A stretch of 32,539 nucleotides of DNA from Planctomycetota bacterium (GCA_016930595.1 JAFGGJ010000046.1:1-32539); one strand, 5' to 3'; shown: positions 23,301 through 31,907, numbered from the stretch's first letter. A program made the numbers and translations. Notes: a model not told the origin generated them from the sequence alone.

Positions 23301-24449
23301 ATGGACGCCAAGAAGATGGGTATCATGGCGGGCTGCGGGGCAGCGCTGTTCCTCGTGGGTCTGCTTATCGGCTATTTTGCCTTCAACGACAATGCGCTGG
23401 TCGATAAGCTGAAGCAGGATCTTAAAGACCAGAAAACGGCTGCTGACCAGCAAATCGCAAAGCTGCAGGAAGAAAAAGCAGCATCCGCCAAGGCCGGCGA
23501 AGAGGAACTGAAGAAACTCAAGGAAGCGGCGGGAACCAAACAGAAAGAAGATGCTGAACGTATAGAGAAGCTGACCAAGGATCTCGACAACACCCAGTTC
23601 GCCCTCGGGGAAGAAAAAACCCGCAGCGAGGAGCAGATAGCAAGTCTCAAGAAGGAACTGGCCTCGGTATCCAGAAACGTTGCAAGCGGGCCGCAGATCC
23701 CCAAGCTCGTGAACAACCTTACGAAAGCCTGGCCGAGCTGGTTGAGCCTGGCATTGGCCGCCACCGACCTCGCCAACGAAGTCGAGGCATCGACCTACAG
23801 GCCGCCGGTCAAGGAGTCCCTGGATGAAAAAGTGGCGGCTCTCGGGAAAGCCGCAGAAGAGTATGCTCCAACTTCGGCCGCCGTCTACGAACACGTCCAG
23901 TCCAGGCGGGGCGAACTGAGGACAGCCGGCTTCGACTGCGCCGCTCTGGAGAAACTCTTTGACCCCAGAAACCGCCAGTTGGCCGAGCGTCTGCAGAAGG
24001 AAGTGATCGTCTTCCAGGACGGCGTCACTTCCGAAATCGTAGAAGTGGACGCTACCAAGGACTTCCAGGACACCCGTACAAAGGTGGCGAAAAGCGACTT
24101 CATCTTCCTTGAAGTGACCGGATCCAAGAAATCCAAGTGGCAGATGTCGCAGGAATGGGGCGAACGCGGCGTGGAAGGATGGGAGGACGTGCCTGGGCAC
24201 CTGAAGGTCGTCCCAGAACTCGCCGGCGGAGCGCTGATAATGAGGATCGGCGTCAGCAAGACCTACATGCCTGGTTACGGCGACATGCCCGCCGTTGCGA
24301 CGGACACCGGCCGTATATTCCTCGGAATCAACGACAAGAAGCTTGATGACAACCTTGGCAGCATCACGGTAAGGCTTATAAAAGTGTCTGCCGAAGCTGT
24401 CAGCCGGTTTGACGAGTTCTGGAAGACTGCTGCGGCCGGCCTCAAGTAA
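23301..24449 (+). CDS. Membrane-anchored coiled-coil protein with LecA-like C-terminal domain
   Basis: 382 residues. GGGAGG precedes the ATG. One membrane segment lies at residues 8-27 with Lys before it, so the rest is probably outside the inner membrane. A long coiled coil covers about 31-125 (Lys/Glu/Ala-rich heptads). A middle helical region follows to about 245. The C-terminal 245-362 is beta-rich and ends in GRIFLGINDKKLDDNLGSIT, which closely resembles the closing strands of PA-IL/LecA-type galactose-binding domains. In that family the Asp-Asn turn (here DDN) helps bind calcium and sugar. The domain call rests on this motif and is moderate. Context between regulators suggests a structural or sensing role at the envelope. 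Confidence 0.75.
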   Translation: MDAKKMGIMAGCGAALFLVGLLIGYFAFNDNALVDKLKQDLKDQKTAADQQIAKLQEEKAASAKAGEEELKKLKEAAGTKQKEDAERIEKLTKDLDNTQFALGEEKTRSEEQIASLKKELASVSRNVASGPQIPKLVNNLTKAWPSWLSLALAATDLANEVEASTYRPPVKESLDEKVAALGKAAEEYAPTSAAVYEHVQSRRGELRTAGFDCAALEKLFDPRNRQLAERLQKEVIVFQDGVTSEIVEVDATKDFQDTRTKVAKSDFIFLEVTGSKKSKWQMSQEWGERGVEGWEDVPGHLKVVPELAGGALIMRIGVSKTYMPGYGDMPAVATDTGRIFLGINDKKLDDNLGSITVRLIKVSAEAVSRFDEFWKTAAAGLK

Positions 24450-24488
24450 TCCCTGGACCCACATTAGTTTTCCACCGGAAGGATCATA

Positions 24489-25703
24489 ATGGAAGCCGAA
24501 GAGTTGCGCGCATTACTGGATCACGTTGCTGAAGGCGCTTACGCGTCCGAAGGCATGTCTTTGAGGGACAGGTTCAACGGGGTCATGCACTACCGCGAGG
24601 TGGACAGGATGCCGTTTTTCGAATTCGGCTACTGGGCGGAGACACTTTCCACCTGGCATGAGCAGGGTCTACCCGAAGAAGTCAACGACGAAGCCACGGC
24701 TTATGCCTATTTCGGCATCGAGGTAATGCAGCATGCCCCGTTCTGGGCGGGGTTTCATCCCCTGGACAAGGCCCAGGTACTGGAAGAAACCGATGAGTAC
24801 GTCTTGGTCCGCGACGGCGATCACGTGGTCAAAAAAGAGCTGAAGCAGGGCATCCGGTCGATACCGCACTACGTCGAATTCCCGCTCAAGACCCGCGATG
24901 ACTGGAAGTGGTACAAGGAACGGCTCAATCCCGACGAACCGGTCCGCTATGGGATACGCGGCGGCGGCAGCACTCCTCCCGATCCTGCCGCCATCAGGAA
25001 GGAACTCGCCCCCGAAATAGCCAGGCTTAATGACGGGCCCTTCCCCGTCGCGGTCCAGATAGGCAGCATCTGCGGCTGGATACGCAACCTTATGGGGTTC
25101 GAGGATTATGCCGTCGCCACAATCGCGGATCCCGCGTGGGTGACCGAGATGATGGAAGATATCACCAACTGCATCGTGGGCGTACTCGAAACCGCTTTCT
25201 CTCTGGGACTCAAGGCCGACGCCGGCGCGGGATGGGAAGATATCTGTTTCAACTCCGGCCCCATCATTCACCCCGACCTGTTCTACGCCGAGGCGGTTCC
25301 CCGGTACAAACGCATTATGGATGTGCTGCACAAGAACGGATGCGATATCGCCTACACGGACTGCGATGGCAACATAACGGCACTGACCGACGGCTGGATG
25401 GAGGCGGGCATCAACTGCATGTTCCCGGTGGAAGTCCATGGAGGCACCGACCCAGTGGCGCTCAGGGAGCGCTACGGCAAGGATATGCGTTTCCTGGGAG
25501 GCGTGGACAAGATGGTCCTTCAGACTGACAAGACTTCCATTAAGAAAGAACTGGAACGCCTGCGTCCCGCTGTGGAGGAAGGGGGTTTCATTCCACACGT
25601 CGATCACCGCTGCCAGCCTTCCGTTCCCTACGAAAACTATCTCTATTACCTGGACACGAAGCGCGAGATGTTCAATGCCGGCAGGCGCGAACCCATGTAT
25701 TGA
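24489..25703 (+). CDS. Uroporphyrinogen decarboxylase-family protein (methyltransferase-like branch)
   Basis: 404 residues, slightly longer than true HemE. GGAAGGATC lies just before the ATG. N-terminal RFNGVMHYREVDRMPFFEFGYW matches the entry motif of the UroD/MtaA/CmuA superfamily, and the C-terminal GGFIPHVDHRCQPSVPYENY is the conserved region that in methyltransferase members carries metal ligands (here the His and Cys residues). The usual HemE arginine motif is not evident, so haem synthesis is unlikely. Members of this branch handle methyl or sugar-derived groups with corrinoid or other cofactors, but function here is unknown. It lies inside a regulator cluster, 39 bases after the LecA-like gene and 44 before a STAS gene. 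Confidence 0.85.
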   Translation: MEAEELRALLDHVAEGAYASEGMSLRDRFNGVMHYREVDRMPFFEFGYWAETLSTWHEQGLPEEVNDEATAYAYFGIEVMQHAPFWAGFHPLDKAQVLEETDEYVLVRDGDHVVKKELKQGIRSIPHYVEFPLKTRDDWKWYKERLNPDEPVRYGIRGGGSTPPDPAAIRKELAPEIARLNDGPFPVAVQIGSICGWIRNLMGFEDYAVATIADPAWVTEMMEDITNCIVGVLETAFSLGLKADAGAGWEDICFNSGPIIHPDLFYAEAVPRYKRIMDVLHKNGCDIAYTDCDGNITALTDGWMEAGINCMFPVEVHGGTDPVALRERYGKDMRFLGGVDKMVLQTDKTSIKKELERLRPAVEEGGFIPHVDHRCQPSVPYENYLYYLDTKREMFNAGRREPMY

Positions 25704-25747
25704 CCGGCGGGTGTCGTCGTTCCGGTTCAAGCTGGAGGTACTGACAG

Positions 25748-26071
25748 ATGGCGGCGGAAATAGAAGTGGATGTCGAAAAAGGCAGGATGACGGTAACAGG
25801 AGACGTCAACTGGTCGGAACACCAGAAATTCCAGGCCGCCATAGACAAGTTGGTCACCAGCGAAGAGGCGGAATTGGTCATAGACCTGGCGCGTGCCGTC
25901 TTCGTATTCAGCTCGGTTGTGGCTTCTCTCCTTACGGCGGCGGCTGAGATCGGTTCCAGAGGCAAAACCATTCACCTCGTCATCCCCCAGACGCTCGACT
26001 GGCTGAAACGCTACCTGGCGCAGAATGCCGCCTCGGGGGACATCAAGAACATCGTCATAAGAGACGCCTGA
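25748..26071 (+). CDS. Second STAS-domain antagonist protein
   Basis: 107 residues. GGAGG sits nine bases before the ATG. The STAS core is visible as GRMTVTGDVNWSEHQKF, AELVIDLARAVFVFSSVVAS and a final IPQTLDWLKRYL helix. Ser55 or Ser56 is the likely phospho-site, in FVFSS where the classical motif has DSS. It is compact, without the basic tail of the first STAS protein. It is the last gene of the rightward cluster and ends 22 bases before the convergent TPR gene. It may compete with the first STAS protein for the same kinase. Confidence 0.85.
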   Translation: MAAEIEVDVEKGRMTVTGDVNWSEHQKFQAAIDKLVTSEEAELVIDLARAVFVFSSVVASLLTAAAEIGSRGKTIHLVIPQTLDWLKRYLAQNAASGDIKNIVIRDA

Positions 26072-26093
26072 TCCTCTTCTCTGCCGAAACAGC

Positions 26094-27578
26094 CTACTTA
26101 GTGAGAACTTTCACGGCGTCTTCATCCCGGCCAAGCCTGTAGTATGCGGCGGCCAACTCGCGCCGGATGACGTCATGCGGGGACTCCCCCCACGCGTGTT
26201 CCAGTTCGGCCAAAGCATCCTCTTCCCTGCCGGACCTTGCCAGCGCCCGCGCCCTGACGGCCACGGCTTCCGGCTCGCTTCTGTCCTGCGTAAGTTCCAG
26301 TGCAGCAGCATAATCGCCGGCTTCCACGAAAACCATGCCGGTCTCCATCAGGATGTCGGGGGCTATTTTGCTGGCCTCCGGACCGGCCTCTATCATCTTC
26401 TGCGCCGAGACAAAACGCCGCCTGAGACCCAGGAAGTAAGCCGCCGCATAGGCCACTTCAGCGCTTTCAGGATAGGCTCTCAGGGCATCCAGGACGGTTT
26501 CCACGGCCCTGTCCATGCCTGCCGTCCTGAGCCGGAGCCTCGCCAGCACCAGCCGCGCCACCGGGTCTTCGACGGGGGTATCATCGCCGAGGATTCCCAG
26601 CGCTTCTTCGGGAGTCAGCAGTTCGGCTGCTTCCAGCATGCCGAGTTTTCTCTCCTCGGGATCGTCGGAAGCAAGCAGTGTTTTGATGGAGCGTCCGGCA
26701 TCGCTGTCCGCAGCGGAGCGTGTCCCGCTGAAGCGACGCCGTGCAGGCGCGGCCAAGTGTTCCGGAAGCCTGTCTATCACGGCATTCACCGCCTTGCGGA
26801 AACTGTCCGCCATCTGTTCACCGTGAATGTTCAACTGCCGCAGAAAACCGCCTGCCTGATCGTACGCCGGGAGATAAACCGGGGCCTGTTTGAGCGAGGC
26901 GACCATGAGTTCCGCAGCCTTCTCAAGCAGATTGCTGTTTGCATAGGCGTCGGCAAGGTACAGGAGGAAGCGCGCCGACGGTTCCCCGCTCTTTCTCGCT
27001 TCCAGCAGGTGGCTCACGAGCTTACCTTCACCATCGGGAGGCATTTCTTTCATTACCGACCACAGGAAAGCCACGTTCTCCTGCGCCCGGCGTGCCGTCG
27101 CCGCGGAAGAAAGCGCCTGCTCAAAGCGATTCATGGCTTCGGAGTTCCGCCCTTGCAGAAGAGCAAGCGTGCCTTCAAGCAACGGTTTCCGTGGATCGTC
27201 GAGAGGCAATGCTGAAAGGGGAATATATACGGCGTCAACAAAGGCTGTTTCCGATCGGGCCAGAGCCAGCGTCATCTTCACCCGCCGCCGGCGTTCCTCT
27301 TCGACATCCGACAGCAGTTCCTCGTATATGCAGGCGGCTTCCTTGGGCCGGAGCGCGTCGAACAGCACGTCCGCCAAAGCCAGCCTGTATTCGACCGCGC
27401 CCCCCGACAGATCAACTGCCTTTTCCAGGTGTGGCACTGCCTCTTCTATTTCACCGGCTATGTACAGTGCTCCGGCCAGCCGGCGGTAAGCATCGGGGTC
27501 TTCCGGATGATTCCGCACATTGTCCCTGGCGGCTTCGATGCGTTTTTCATCGCCGTTGGTACGGCCGGGTTGTGGCAT
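26094..27578 (-). CDS. Tetratricopeptide-repeat protein
   Basis: About 494 residues. The ATG at 27578 is preferred because GGGGGG lies nine bases upstream; an in-frame TTG at 27584 is only three bases from it. TPR units are clear near the N-terminus (DPDAYRRLAGALYIAGEIEE and the next helix pair), in the middle (ARFLLYLADAYANSNLLEKA) and at the C-terminus (AVRARALARSGREEDALAEL, then ELAAAYYRLGRDEDAVKVL). About 10 repeats are likely. No signal peptide or catalytic domain is seen, so it should be a cytoplasmic scaffold. It converges on the regulatory cluster. No convincing promoter was found upstream. Confidence 0.88.
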   Translation of the reverse strand: MPQPGRTNGDEKRIEAARDNVRNHPEDPDAYRRLAGALYIAGEIEEAVPHLEKAVDLSGGAVEYRLALADVLFDALRPKEAACIYEELLSDVEEERRRRVKMTLALARSETAFVDAVYIPLSALPLDDPRKPLLEGTLALLQGRNSEAMNRFEQALSSAATARRAQENVAFLWSVMKEMPPDGEGKLVSHLLEARKSGEPSARFLLYLADAYANSNLLEKAAELMVASLKQAPVYLPAYDQAGGFLRQLNIHGEQMADSFRKAVNAVIDRLPEHLAAPARRRFSGTRSAADSDAGRSIKTLLASDDPEERKLGMLEAAELLTPEEALGILGDDTPVEDPVARLVLARLRLRTAGMDRAVETVLDALRAYPESAEVAYAAAYFLGLRRRFVSAQKMIEAGPEASKIAPDILMETGMVFVEAGDYAAALELTQDRSEPEAVAVRARALARSGREEDALAELEHAWGESPHDVIRRELAAAYYRLGRDEDAVKVLTK

Positions 27579-27846
27579 CTTCAATGTCCCCCCACGGGCA
27601 AGGTGCCTTGTCAGCGGTCCCGCCGCTGTGCCTATTACTATCGTAACAAAACGACCCTAACAGTTTACATGTAAGGGTATCTGCTGCAAACTATGGCCGA
27701 AGTCCGTACCAGACCTTATTGTAACGTCGGATAATATAATTGCGGCGTACCTAAGATTAGGGGCCGGCCGAAAAACACAAATGAAATCTCACCCCACATT
27801 GGTGCGGGCACGATGCCATGAACACCGCACGAGAAACGCCGCAGCA
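27579..27846. promoter_or_regulatory. AT-rich intergenic stretch with a perfect palindrome
   Basis: A 268-base gap upstream of the TPR gene and downstream of the Asp23 genes, clearly richer in AT than its surroundings. It contains the perfect 10-base palindrome TTACATGTAA at 27665-27674, and ATAATATAAT at 27731-27740. The palindrome lies 87 bases before the TPR start and could be an operator. I see no gene here and no good terminator for the Asp23 operon. Confidence 0.4.
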
Positions 27847-28257
27847 CTAGAAATCCAGCGTCGGGTCTGAATCTTCATCGCCTTCACCTCTCACCGGATC
27901 ACGGATGCCTTCCACATGGACGGTCACATCCACAACGTCGCGCCCCGTCATCTGTCCCACGGTATCGCTCACCCGCCTTGAAAGCACTTCCGCCAGCTTG
28001 TGACAGTTCGTGCCGTATTCGACGTACAGATGTATCTCGATGGAATAAGCTGGATTCTCTTCACCCACCGTTTCGGTCACAACAACACCCTTGCCCCTGC
28101 CGATGAAGGTACCTCCCACAACTTCGACCACCCCGGCCGTATTCAGGGCTTCCTTACGCACGATATCCACGATGATGGCCGGTGCGATGACGAGGTTTGC
28201 TGCGCCGGGATCCTTATCGGGGGATGATTTTCTGCGGTTGTCCTTCTTGTCGGGCAC
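27847..28257 (-). CDS. Asp23/Gls24-family protein (second of pair)
   Basis: 136 residues from a GTG at 28257. AAGGGAG lies five bases upstream, and the upstream part of the open frame overlaps the previous gene. The first 30 residues are charged, and the family core runs about 22-120: IAPAIIVDIVRKEALNTAGVVEVVGG followed by alternating strands and IEIHLYVEYGTNC. Asp23 proteins act at the cell envelope in Gram-positive bacteria and are widespread with unclear function elsewhere. The tail is acidic (GEGDEDSDP). It starts 11 bases after the first Asp23 gene. Confidence 0.85.
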   Translation of the reverse strand: MPDKKDNRRKSSPDKDPGAANLVIAPAIIVDIVRKEALNTAGVVEVVGGTFIGRGKGVVVTETVGEENPAYSIEIHLYVEYGTNCHKLAEVLSRRVSDTVGQMTGRDVVDVTVHVEGIRDPVRGEGDEDSDPTLDF

Positions 28258-28268
28258 GTCGGCTCCCT

Positions 28269-28595
28269 TCAGCTCACTGCTTTTACCGTAATCTCCACTT
28301 CCGCGGGTGTCCCGGTCATATCTTCTATACGGCCGGCGATCCTGGTGCGGGCGGCAGAAAGAGTCTCCCAAATGTCCCGCCCGTGTGCCAGCACCACGGA
28401 GACGGTGAGTTCCACGCCTTTCCTGCCCGGCTTCACCTTGACACCGCCTGCCTTGTAGCCCTTCCTGAACCTGCCGAAAATACCGAACAGGGGGTCGCGC
28501 GCGGTCCCCACCACGCCATCGACTTCAATCACGGCACGGCGGGCTATGTCCGCGTACGCGGCCTGTGATATCTCGACTTTCACTTCCGGCTGCAT
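28269..28595 (-). CDS. Asp23/Gls24-family protein (first of pair)
   Basis: 108 residues from the ATG at 28595. An in-frame TTG at 28652 is rejected because a good promoter (28625-28652) overlaps it. Core: VEISQAAYADIARRAVIEVDGVVG, a Lys-rich middle (GRFRKGYKAGG) and the strands VELTVSVVLAHG and PAEVEITVKAV. It is shorter than the second copy and lacks its acidic tail. The two genes form one leftward operon divergent from the barrel protein gene. Confidence 0.82.
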   Translation of the reverse strand: MQPEVKVEISQAAYADIARRAVIEVDGVVGTARDPLFGIFGRFRKGYKAGGVKVKPGRKGVELTVSVVLAHGRDIWETLSAARTRIAGRIEDMTGTPAEVEITVKAVS

Positions 28596-28624
28596 TCTTT
28601 CGGCTTCCCGCTCAGCACACTTGG

Positions 28625-28652
28625 ATTTTATTGGCGAAATGCTGTGGGGCAA
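28625..28652 (-). promoter_or_regulatory. Promoter of the Asp23 operon
   Basis: On the minus strand TTGCCC (28652-28647) is followed after 16 bases by TAAAAT (28630-28625), five of six matches in the -10 box. The predicted start near 28618 is 23 bases before the ATG at 28595, which supports that start. Confidence 0.55.
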
Positions 28653-28695
28653 GGCCCGGTCCGTCTCTCCCTTTTTTCAACACACCGGCTTCCAC

Positions 28696-28725
28696 TTGCC
28701 GATACAGGTTATGTTAATGTATAAT
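28696..28725 (+). promoter_or_regulatory. Promoter of the outer-membrane barrel gene
   Basis: TTGCCG (28696-28701), 18 bases, then a perfect TATAAT (28720-28725) in an AT-rich stretch. It gives a leader of about 25 bases to the ATG at 28756, which has GGGGAG eight bases upstream. It is divergent from the Asp23 promoter, with the two -35 boxes 43 bases apart. Confidence 0.7.
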
Positions 28726-28755
28726 GCTCTTGTGTTTTTCTTGAGGGGAGAGGTC

Positions 28756-29700
28756 ATGAGAAAACTCTTGTCCGCAACAGTGCTCCTGGCCCTGGTCGGC
28801 TGCGGCGCCGACGGCGTGGCCGGTTTGAATAGCGGTTCGCTTCAGGCAGGCATGGTTCCGGCAGTTACACCGGCGCACGTTCAGGCACGAGCTCTACCGG
28901 CTTATTGGCTGGACCGCACTCACCAGAAACTCACAATGGACTACGTCTTCGGGGACAACCTCGGCCAGGATCTAGTGGACCTGAGGGGTCTTGATAACGA
29001 CACGTCCATGGTTTCCTTTTCCTACCGGTACAACTTTGGCAGGGGCGTGAAAGAAGTCTATTCGGACTATGAACCGGTGCCGGCTTTCTGGTTCGGGGCT
29101 GGATTCGGGACCCTTGGTTTTGATTTCATCTTCCATTTCGAATACGACATGACCAAGCTGAACACGGGGATGTCGCTCCTCCTGGGACGCAACGCCACCC
29201 TGGAATTCGAAGGCACCATGCTCTCGGTGGACGACTGGCCGGCAATCCTGGAAACATACGTTGACGCCCGTTCCACGTTGACCTTCTACCCCACGGAAGA
29301 CCTTTTCATCGGCATAGGATACAAATTCGACTGGTACGGCAACCAGAGTTCGGACACCTATTTCAGCAACATGTTTGCCGAAATCGGCTACCTGATAGGC
29401 CGCGCCGAGACCGGTGTCGAACTCCTGTTTAACTTCCGTCAAAAGGGCGAGAATGGCACCGACGACGAGGCCAACTACGTGGGCGGCGGTCTCAAGTGGC
29501 ACATGGGCAGGGCCGTGGCGCTGGGCCTCGTTTACGAAGACGTCTCAGGCGATCTCAATGAGAGCCAGGCTCTGAACCTTGGCCTGTGGATCTCTCCGGG
29601 CCAAGGCGTCCATATCAAGCTGGGACTCGGCTCCACGCATATCGACGCAACGGATGAAGACGAAACACGCCTGAGTTTCGGCGTTTCGTACGCATTCTGA
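28756..29700 (+). CDS. Putative outer-membrane beta-barrel protein with lipobox
   Basis: 314 residues. The ATG at 28756 follows GGGGAG; the frame is open further left but the signal begins here. MRK, a hydrophobic stretch and LVGC give a lipoprotein-like signal (Cys16). From about residue 60 to the end, alternating strands rich in aromatic residues recur (SFSYRYNFG, FWFGAGFG, LFIGIGYKFDWYG, FAEIGYLIG, YVGGGLKWHMG), and the protein ends in SYAF with a terminal Phe, the usual C-terminal signal of outer-membrane barrels. About 12 strands seem likely. A lipid-anchored barrel is unusual; the Cys may instead simply be part of an ordinary signal. Function unknown. Confidence 0.78.
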   Translation: MRKLLSATVLLALVGCGADGVAGLNSGSLQAGMVPAVTPAHVQARALPAYWLDRTHQKLTMDYVFGDNLGQDLVDLRGLDNDTSMVSFSYRYNFGRGVKEVYSDYEPVPAFWFGAGFGTLGFDFIFHFEYDMTKLNTGMSLLLGRNATLEFEGTMLSVDDWPAILETYVDARSTLTFYPTEDLFIGIGYKFDWYGNQSSDTYFSNMFAEIGYLIGRAETGVELLFNFRQKGENGTDDEANYVGGGLKWHMGRAVALGLVYEDVSGDLNESQALNLGLWISPGQGVHIKLGLGSTHIDATDEDETRLSFGVSYAF

Positions 29701-29780
29701 AACCCTCGGCCGACGCCCGGTGTCTTACGGTCATAGCAACCGGCTGTGCCGGCCGTCATACCGTCTGAAAGATCAGAGTT

Positions 29781-30650
29781 ATGAAACCTGAATTGCGGAA
29801 ACACGTACTGGCGGCCCAGCGCAACGAGATTACGGAATACCACATCTATTCAAGGCTTGCGAAACGCTCCGGCAACGAACGCAACAGGAAAATCCTGGAA
29901 GGCATCGCCGCTGATGAACTGAAACACCACGATTTCTGGAAAACCAAGACCGGCATCGAAGTCCGAGCGGACGTATTCAGAATATGGATCTTCACGCTCA
30001 TCGCCCGCCTGCTGGGACTTTCTTTCGCACTCAAACTCATGGAAAGGGCGGAATCGCTTGCTGGACTGAGCTATGATGAACTTGCTCTTTCCATGCCCGG
30101 CGTGGAACCGGTCGCCGACGACGAGAACAGGCACGAAGCCGAACTACTGGACATGCTGGACGAGGAGCACTTGAAATACGTTGGATCAATAGTCCTGGGC
30201 CTCAACGATGCCCTCGTCGAACTCACCGGCGCACTCGCCGGCCTTACCCTGGCATTGCCCGGCGTTCGCATGGTGGCGCTAACGGGCATGGTCACCGGCA
30301 TCGCTGCCAGTCTTTCGATGGCAGCTTCGGAATACCTTTCCACCAAGGCCGATGATGCCGATAACAAGCCCCCCCTGAAAGCGGCTCTTTACACCGGTTC
30401 GACCTACATTGTTACCGTGTTTCTTCTCGTTACGCCGTACCTGGTCTTCTCGCGGGCGGCCATCGCGTTCGTCGCCACATTGACAATAGCCGCCATAATT
30501 ATCCTGCTGTTCAACTTCTACGTGTCAGTGGCAAAAAACCAGCCCTTCTGGAAACGCTTTATGGAAATGGCACTCGTGAGCCTCGGCGTCGCGGCGATAT
30601 CGTTCGGCGTCGGCTATCTGGCCAGGCTGCTGATAGGCACAGAAGCCTAG
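29781..30650 (+). CDS. Ferritin-like domain fused to VIT1/CCC1-type iron/manganese transporter
   Basis: 289 residues. Residues 1-130 form a rubrerythrin/ferritin-like helical domain with RNEITEYHIYSRLAK (Glu16), ADELKHHDFW giving an ExxH pair (Glu46, His49) and a later EN-RH pair (Glu115, His118). From about 133 the VIT1/CCC1 membrane domain follows: VGSIVLGLNDALVELTGALAG, then three further membrane segments and a final pair. This is the known membrane-bound ferritin arrangement, in which the helical domain oxidises or binds iron and the membrane part exports it. The ribosome site is weak. It is 80 bases after the barrel gene, and its stop lies nine bases from the convergent dehydrogenase. 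Confidence 0.9.
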   Translation: MKPELRKHVLAAQRNEITEYHIYSRLAKRSGNERNRKILEGIAADELKHHDFWKTKTGIEVRADVFRIWIFTLIARLLGLSFALKLMERAESLAGLSYDELALSMPGVEPVADDENRHEAELLDMLDEEHLKYVGSIVLGLNDALVELTGALAGLTLALPGVRMVALTGMVTGIAASLSMAASEYLSTKADDADNKPPLKAALYTGSTYIVTVFLLVTPYLVFSRAAIAFVATLTIAAIIILLFNFYVSVAKNQPFWKRFMEMALVSLGVAAISFGVGYLARLLIGTEA

Positions 30651-30659
30651 GTCTTCCGC

Positions 30660-31907
30660 CTATCTCAACCCCAGCAGTCCTTCTTCGATCAGGACGTCGG
30701 AAGCCTTATCGCCATGTTCTTCCATGAGCTGTCTGGCATGATCCTTGAACTCGCGCATTTCGACGGGTCTCATCCCGTTGGCCTGGCTCATGAACGCCGC
30801 TCCCACCACCGCCTGCGCCTCTGAGCCGACCCCGGCGTCGACCATTGGAGCGCGTCCTTCCCGGACGCCGCGAACGAAGTCCCTTATTTCGCCGTAGTAG
30901 CCGCCGGCGGGGTATTCCTCCCACGTCGGTCCCGACACGGGTATTCTGCGAGAATCGTTTGCCCCTTTCACTTCTATGTATTCGTGGCCTTCCTCGTCCT
31001 TGCCGAACGCCGCTGTGCCGGCTGAGCCCACCACCATGGTATCGGGAGCATCCCTGTAGCTCCACGAACCTTCTATCATCGTCGTCGCCCATCGGAGCGA
31101 ATCCGGGTCTTCGTAGCGGACCATGAAATGCGAGTCATCCTCTGCTTCAATATCCCTGAACCCACCGGCCACGATTCTCTTCCTGAACCGCCTGGCGACA
31201 CCCACCGGTGCCGCGGCCTGAATGGCGACCGGCTTCTTTTCGAATCCCACGACGAACCACGCCGTCGTCAGGGCGTGTATCGCCATGTCGGGCATGGCGC
31301 CGCCACCCTGCTTGAACGGGTCCCAGAATGCCGCTTTCCCCTCGGGCCCCCCGTGTGCCGCTGAAAGGTACGCCGCGATTACATCGCCTATCATGCCCCC
31401 GTCCACCACCTTGCGCATCGAGTACCAGCCGGGCTGCCAGATCCAGTTCTCGTTCTGCTGGAAGTGCTTTCCGCTCTTCCTGACGGCGTCAAGCAACGGC
31501 AGCGTATCGATCCACGTCCTCGCCATGGGCTTTTCGCACATGACGTGGCACCCGGCATTCAGCGCTTTGACCGCTATCGGCATGTGCGAATCCGGCATCG
31601 TGCACACGTCCACGGCGGCGGGTTCCGCTTCATCAAGCATCTTCGCCATGTCGTTGTAGGTCCGGATGCGCTTCAGGTCGTCTGCGAATAACGCCGCGGT
31701 ATCGGTATCGCCGGCTTCCTTCAGCTCCGCAATGCGTTTCTCGTAGGCTTTCTTCAGCGTCCGTTCGGCATCGGCCAGCGTCTTCTCGTTGACGTCCACC
31801 AGCGCTGTTATCCTGGCTTCGGGTATGTAGACGTACCCTTTCTGCAGGTGCGCCCACTGGAATATGCCTCCGCATCCAACTATTCCTACGTCTACCCTGT
31901 CCGCCAT
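30660..31907 (-). CDS. Gfo/Idh/MocA-family oxidoreductase
   Basis: 415 residues. ACGAGG lies upstream of the ATG. The Rossmann motif GIVGCGGIF is at 8-16, and the catalytic EKPMARTW follows VMCEKP. The second half holds the sheet and dimer region (GGGAMPDMAIHALTTAWFVVG). Such enzymes oxidise or reduce sugars and inositols with NAD(P). An insert of about 30 charged residues after the first strand (TLKKAYEKRIAELKEAGDTD) makes this copy longer than usual. It follows the partial isomerase gene by 23 bases in one leftward operon, a typical sugar-dehydrogenase/isomerase pair. Confidence 0.93.
   Translation of the reverse strand: MADRVDVGIVGCGGIFQWAHLQKGYVYIPEARITALVDVNEKTLADAERTLKKAYEKRIAELKEAGDTDTAALFADDLKRIRTYNDMAKMLDEAEPAAVDVCTMPDSHMPIAVKALNAGCHVMCEKPMARTWIDTLPLLDAVRKSGKHFQQNENWIWQPGWYSMRKVVDGGMIGDVIAAYLSAAHGGPEGKAAFWDPFKQGGGAMPDMAIHALTTAWFVVGFEKKPVAIQAAAPVGVARRFRKRIVAGGFRDIEAEDDSHFMVRYEDPDSLRWATTMIEGSWSYRDAPDTMVVGSAGTAAFGKDEEGHEYIEVKGANDSRRIPVSGPTWEEYPAGGYYGEIRDFVRGVREGRAPMVDAGVGSEAQAVVGAAFMSQANGMRPVEMREFKDHARQLMEEHGDKASDVLIEEGLLGLR

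Noticed and set aside
24489..25703. True uroporphyrinogen decarboxylase (HemE)
   Set aside because: The length, the His/Cys-containing C-terminal motif and the lack of the HemE arginine motif and haem-gene neighbours favour the methyltransferase-like branch.
27719..27740. A plus-strand promoter at the perfect TATAAT (27735-27740)
   Set aside because: No acceptable -35 box at 16-18 bases and no rightward gene follows; it is likely just AT-rich sequence.
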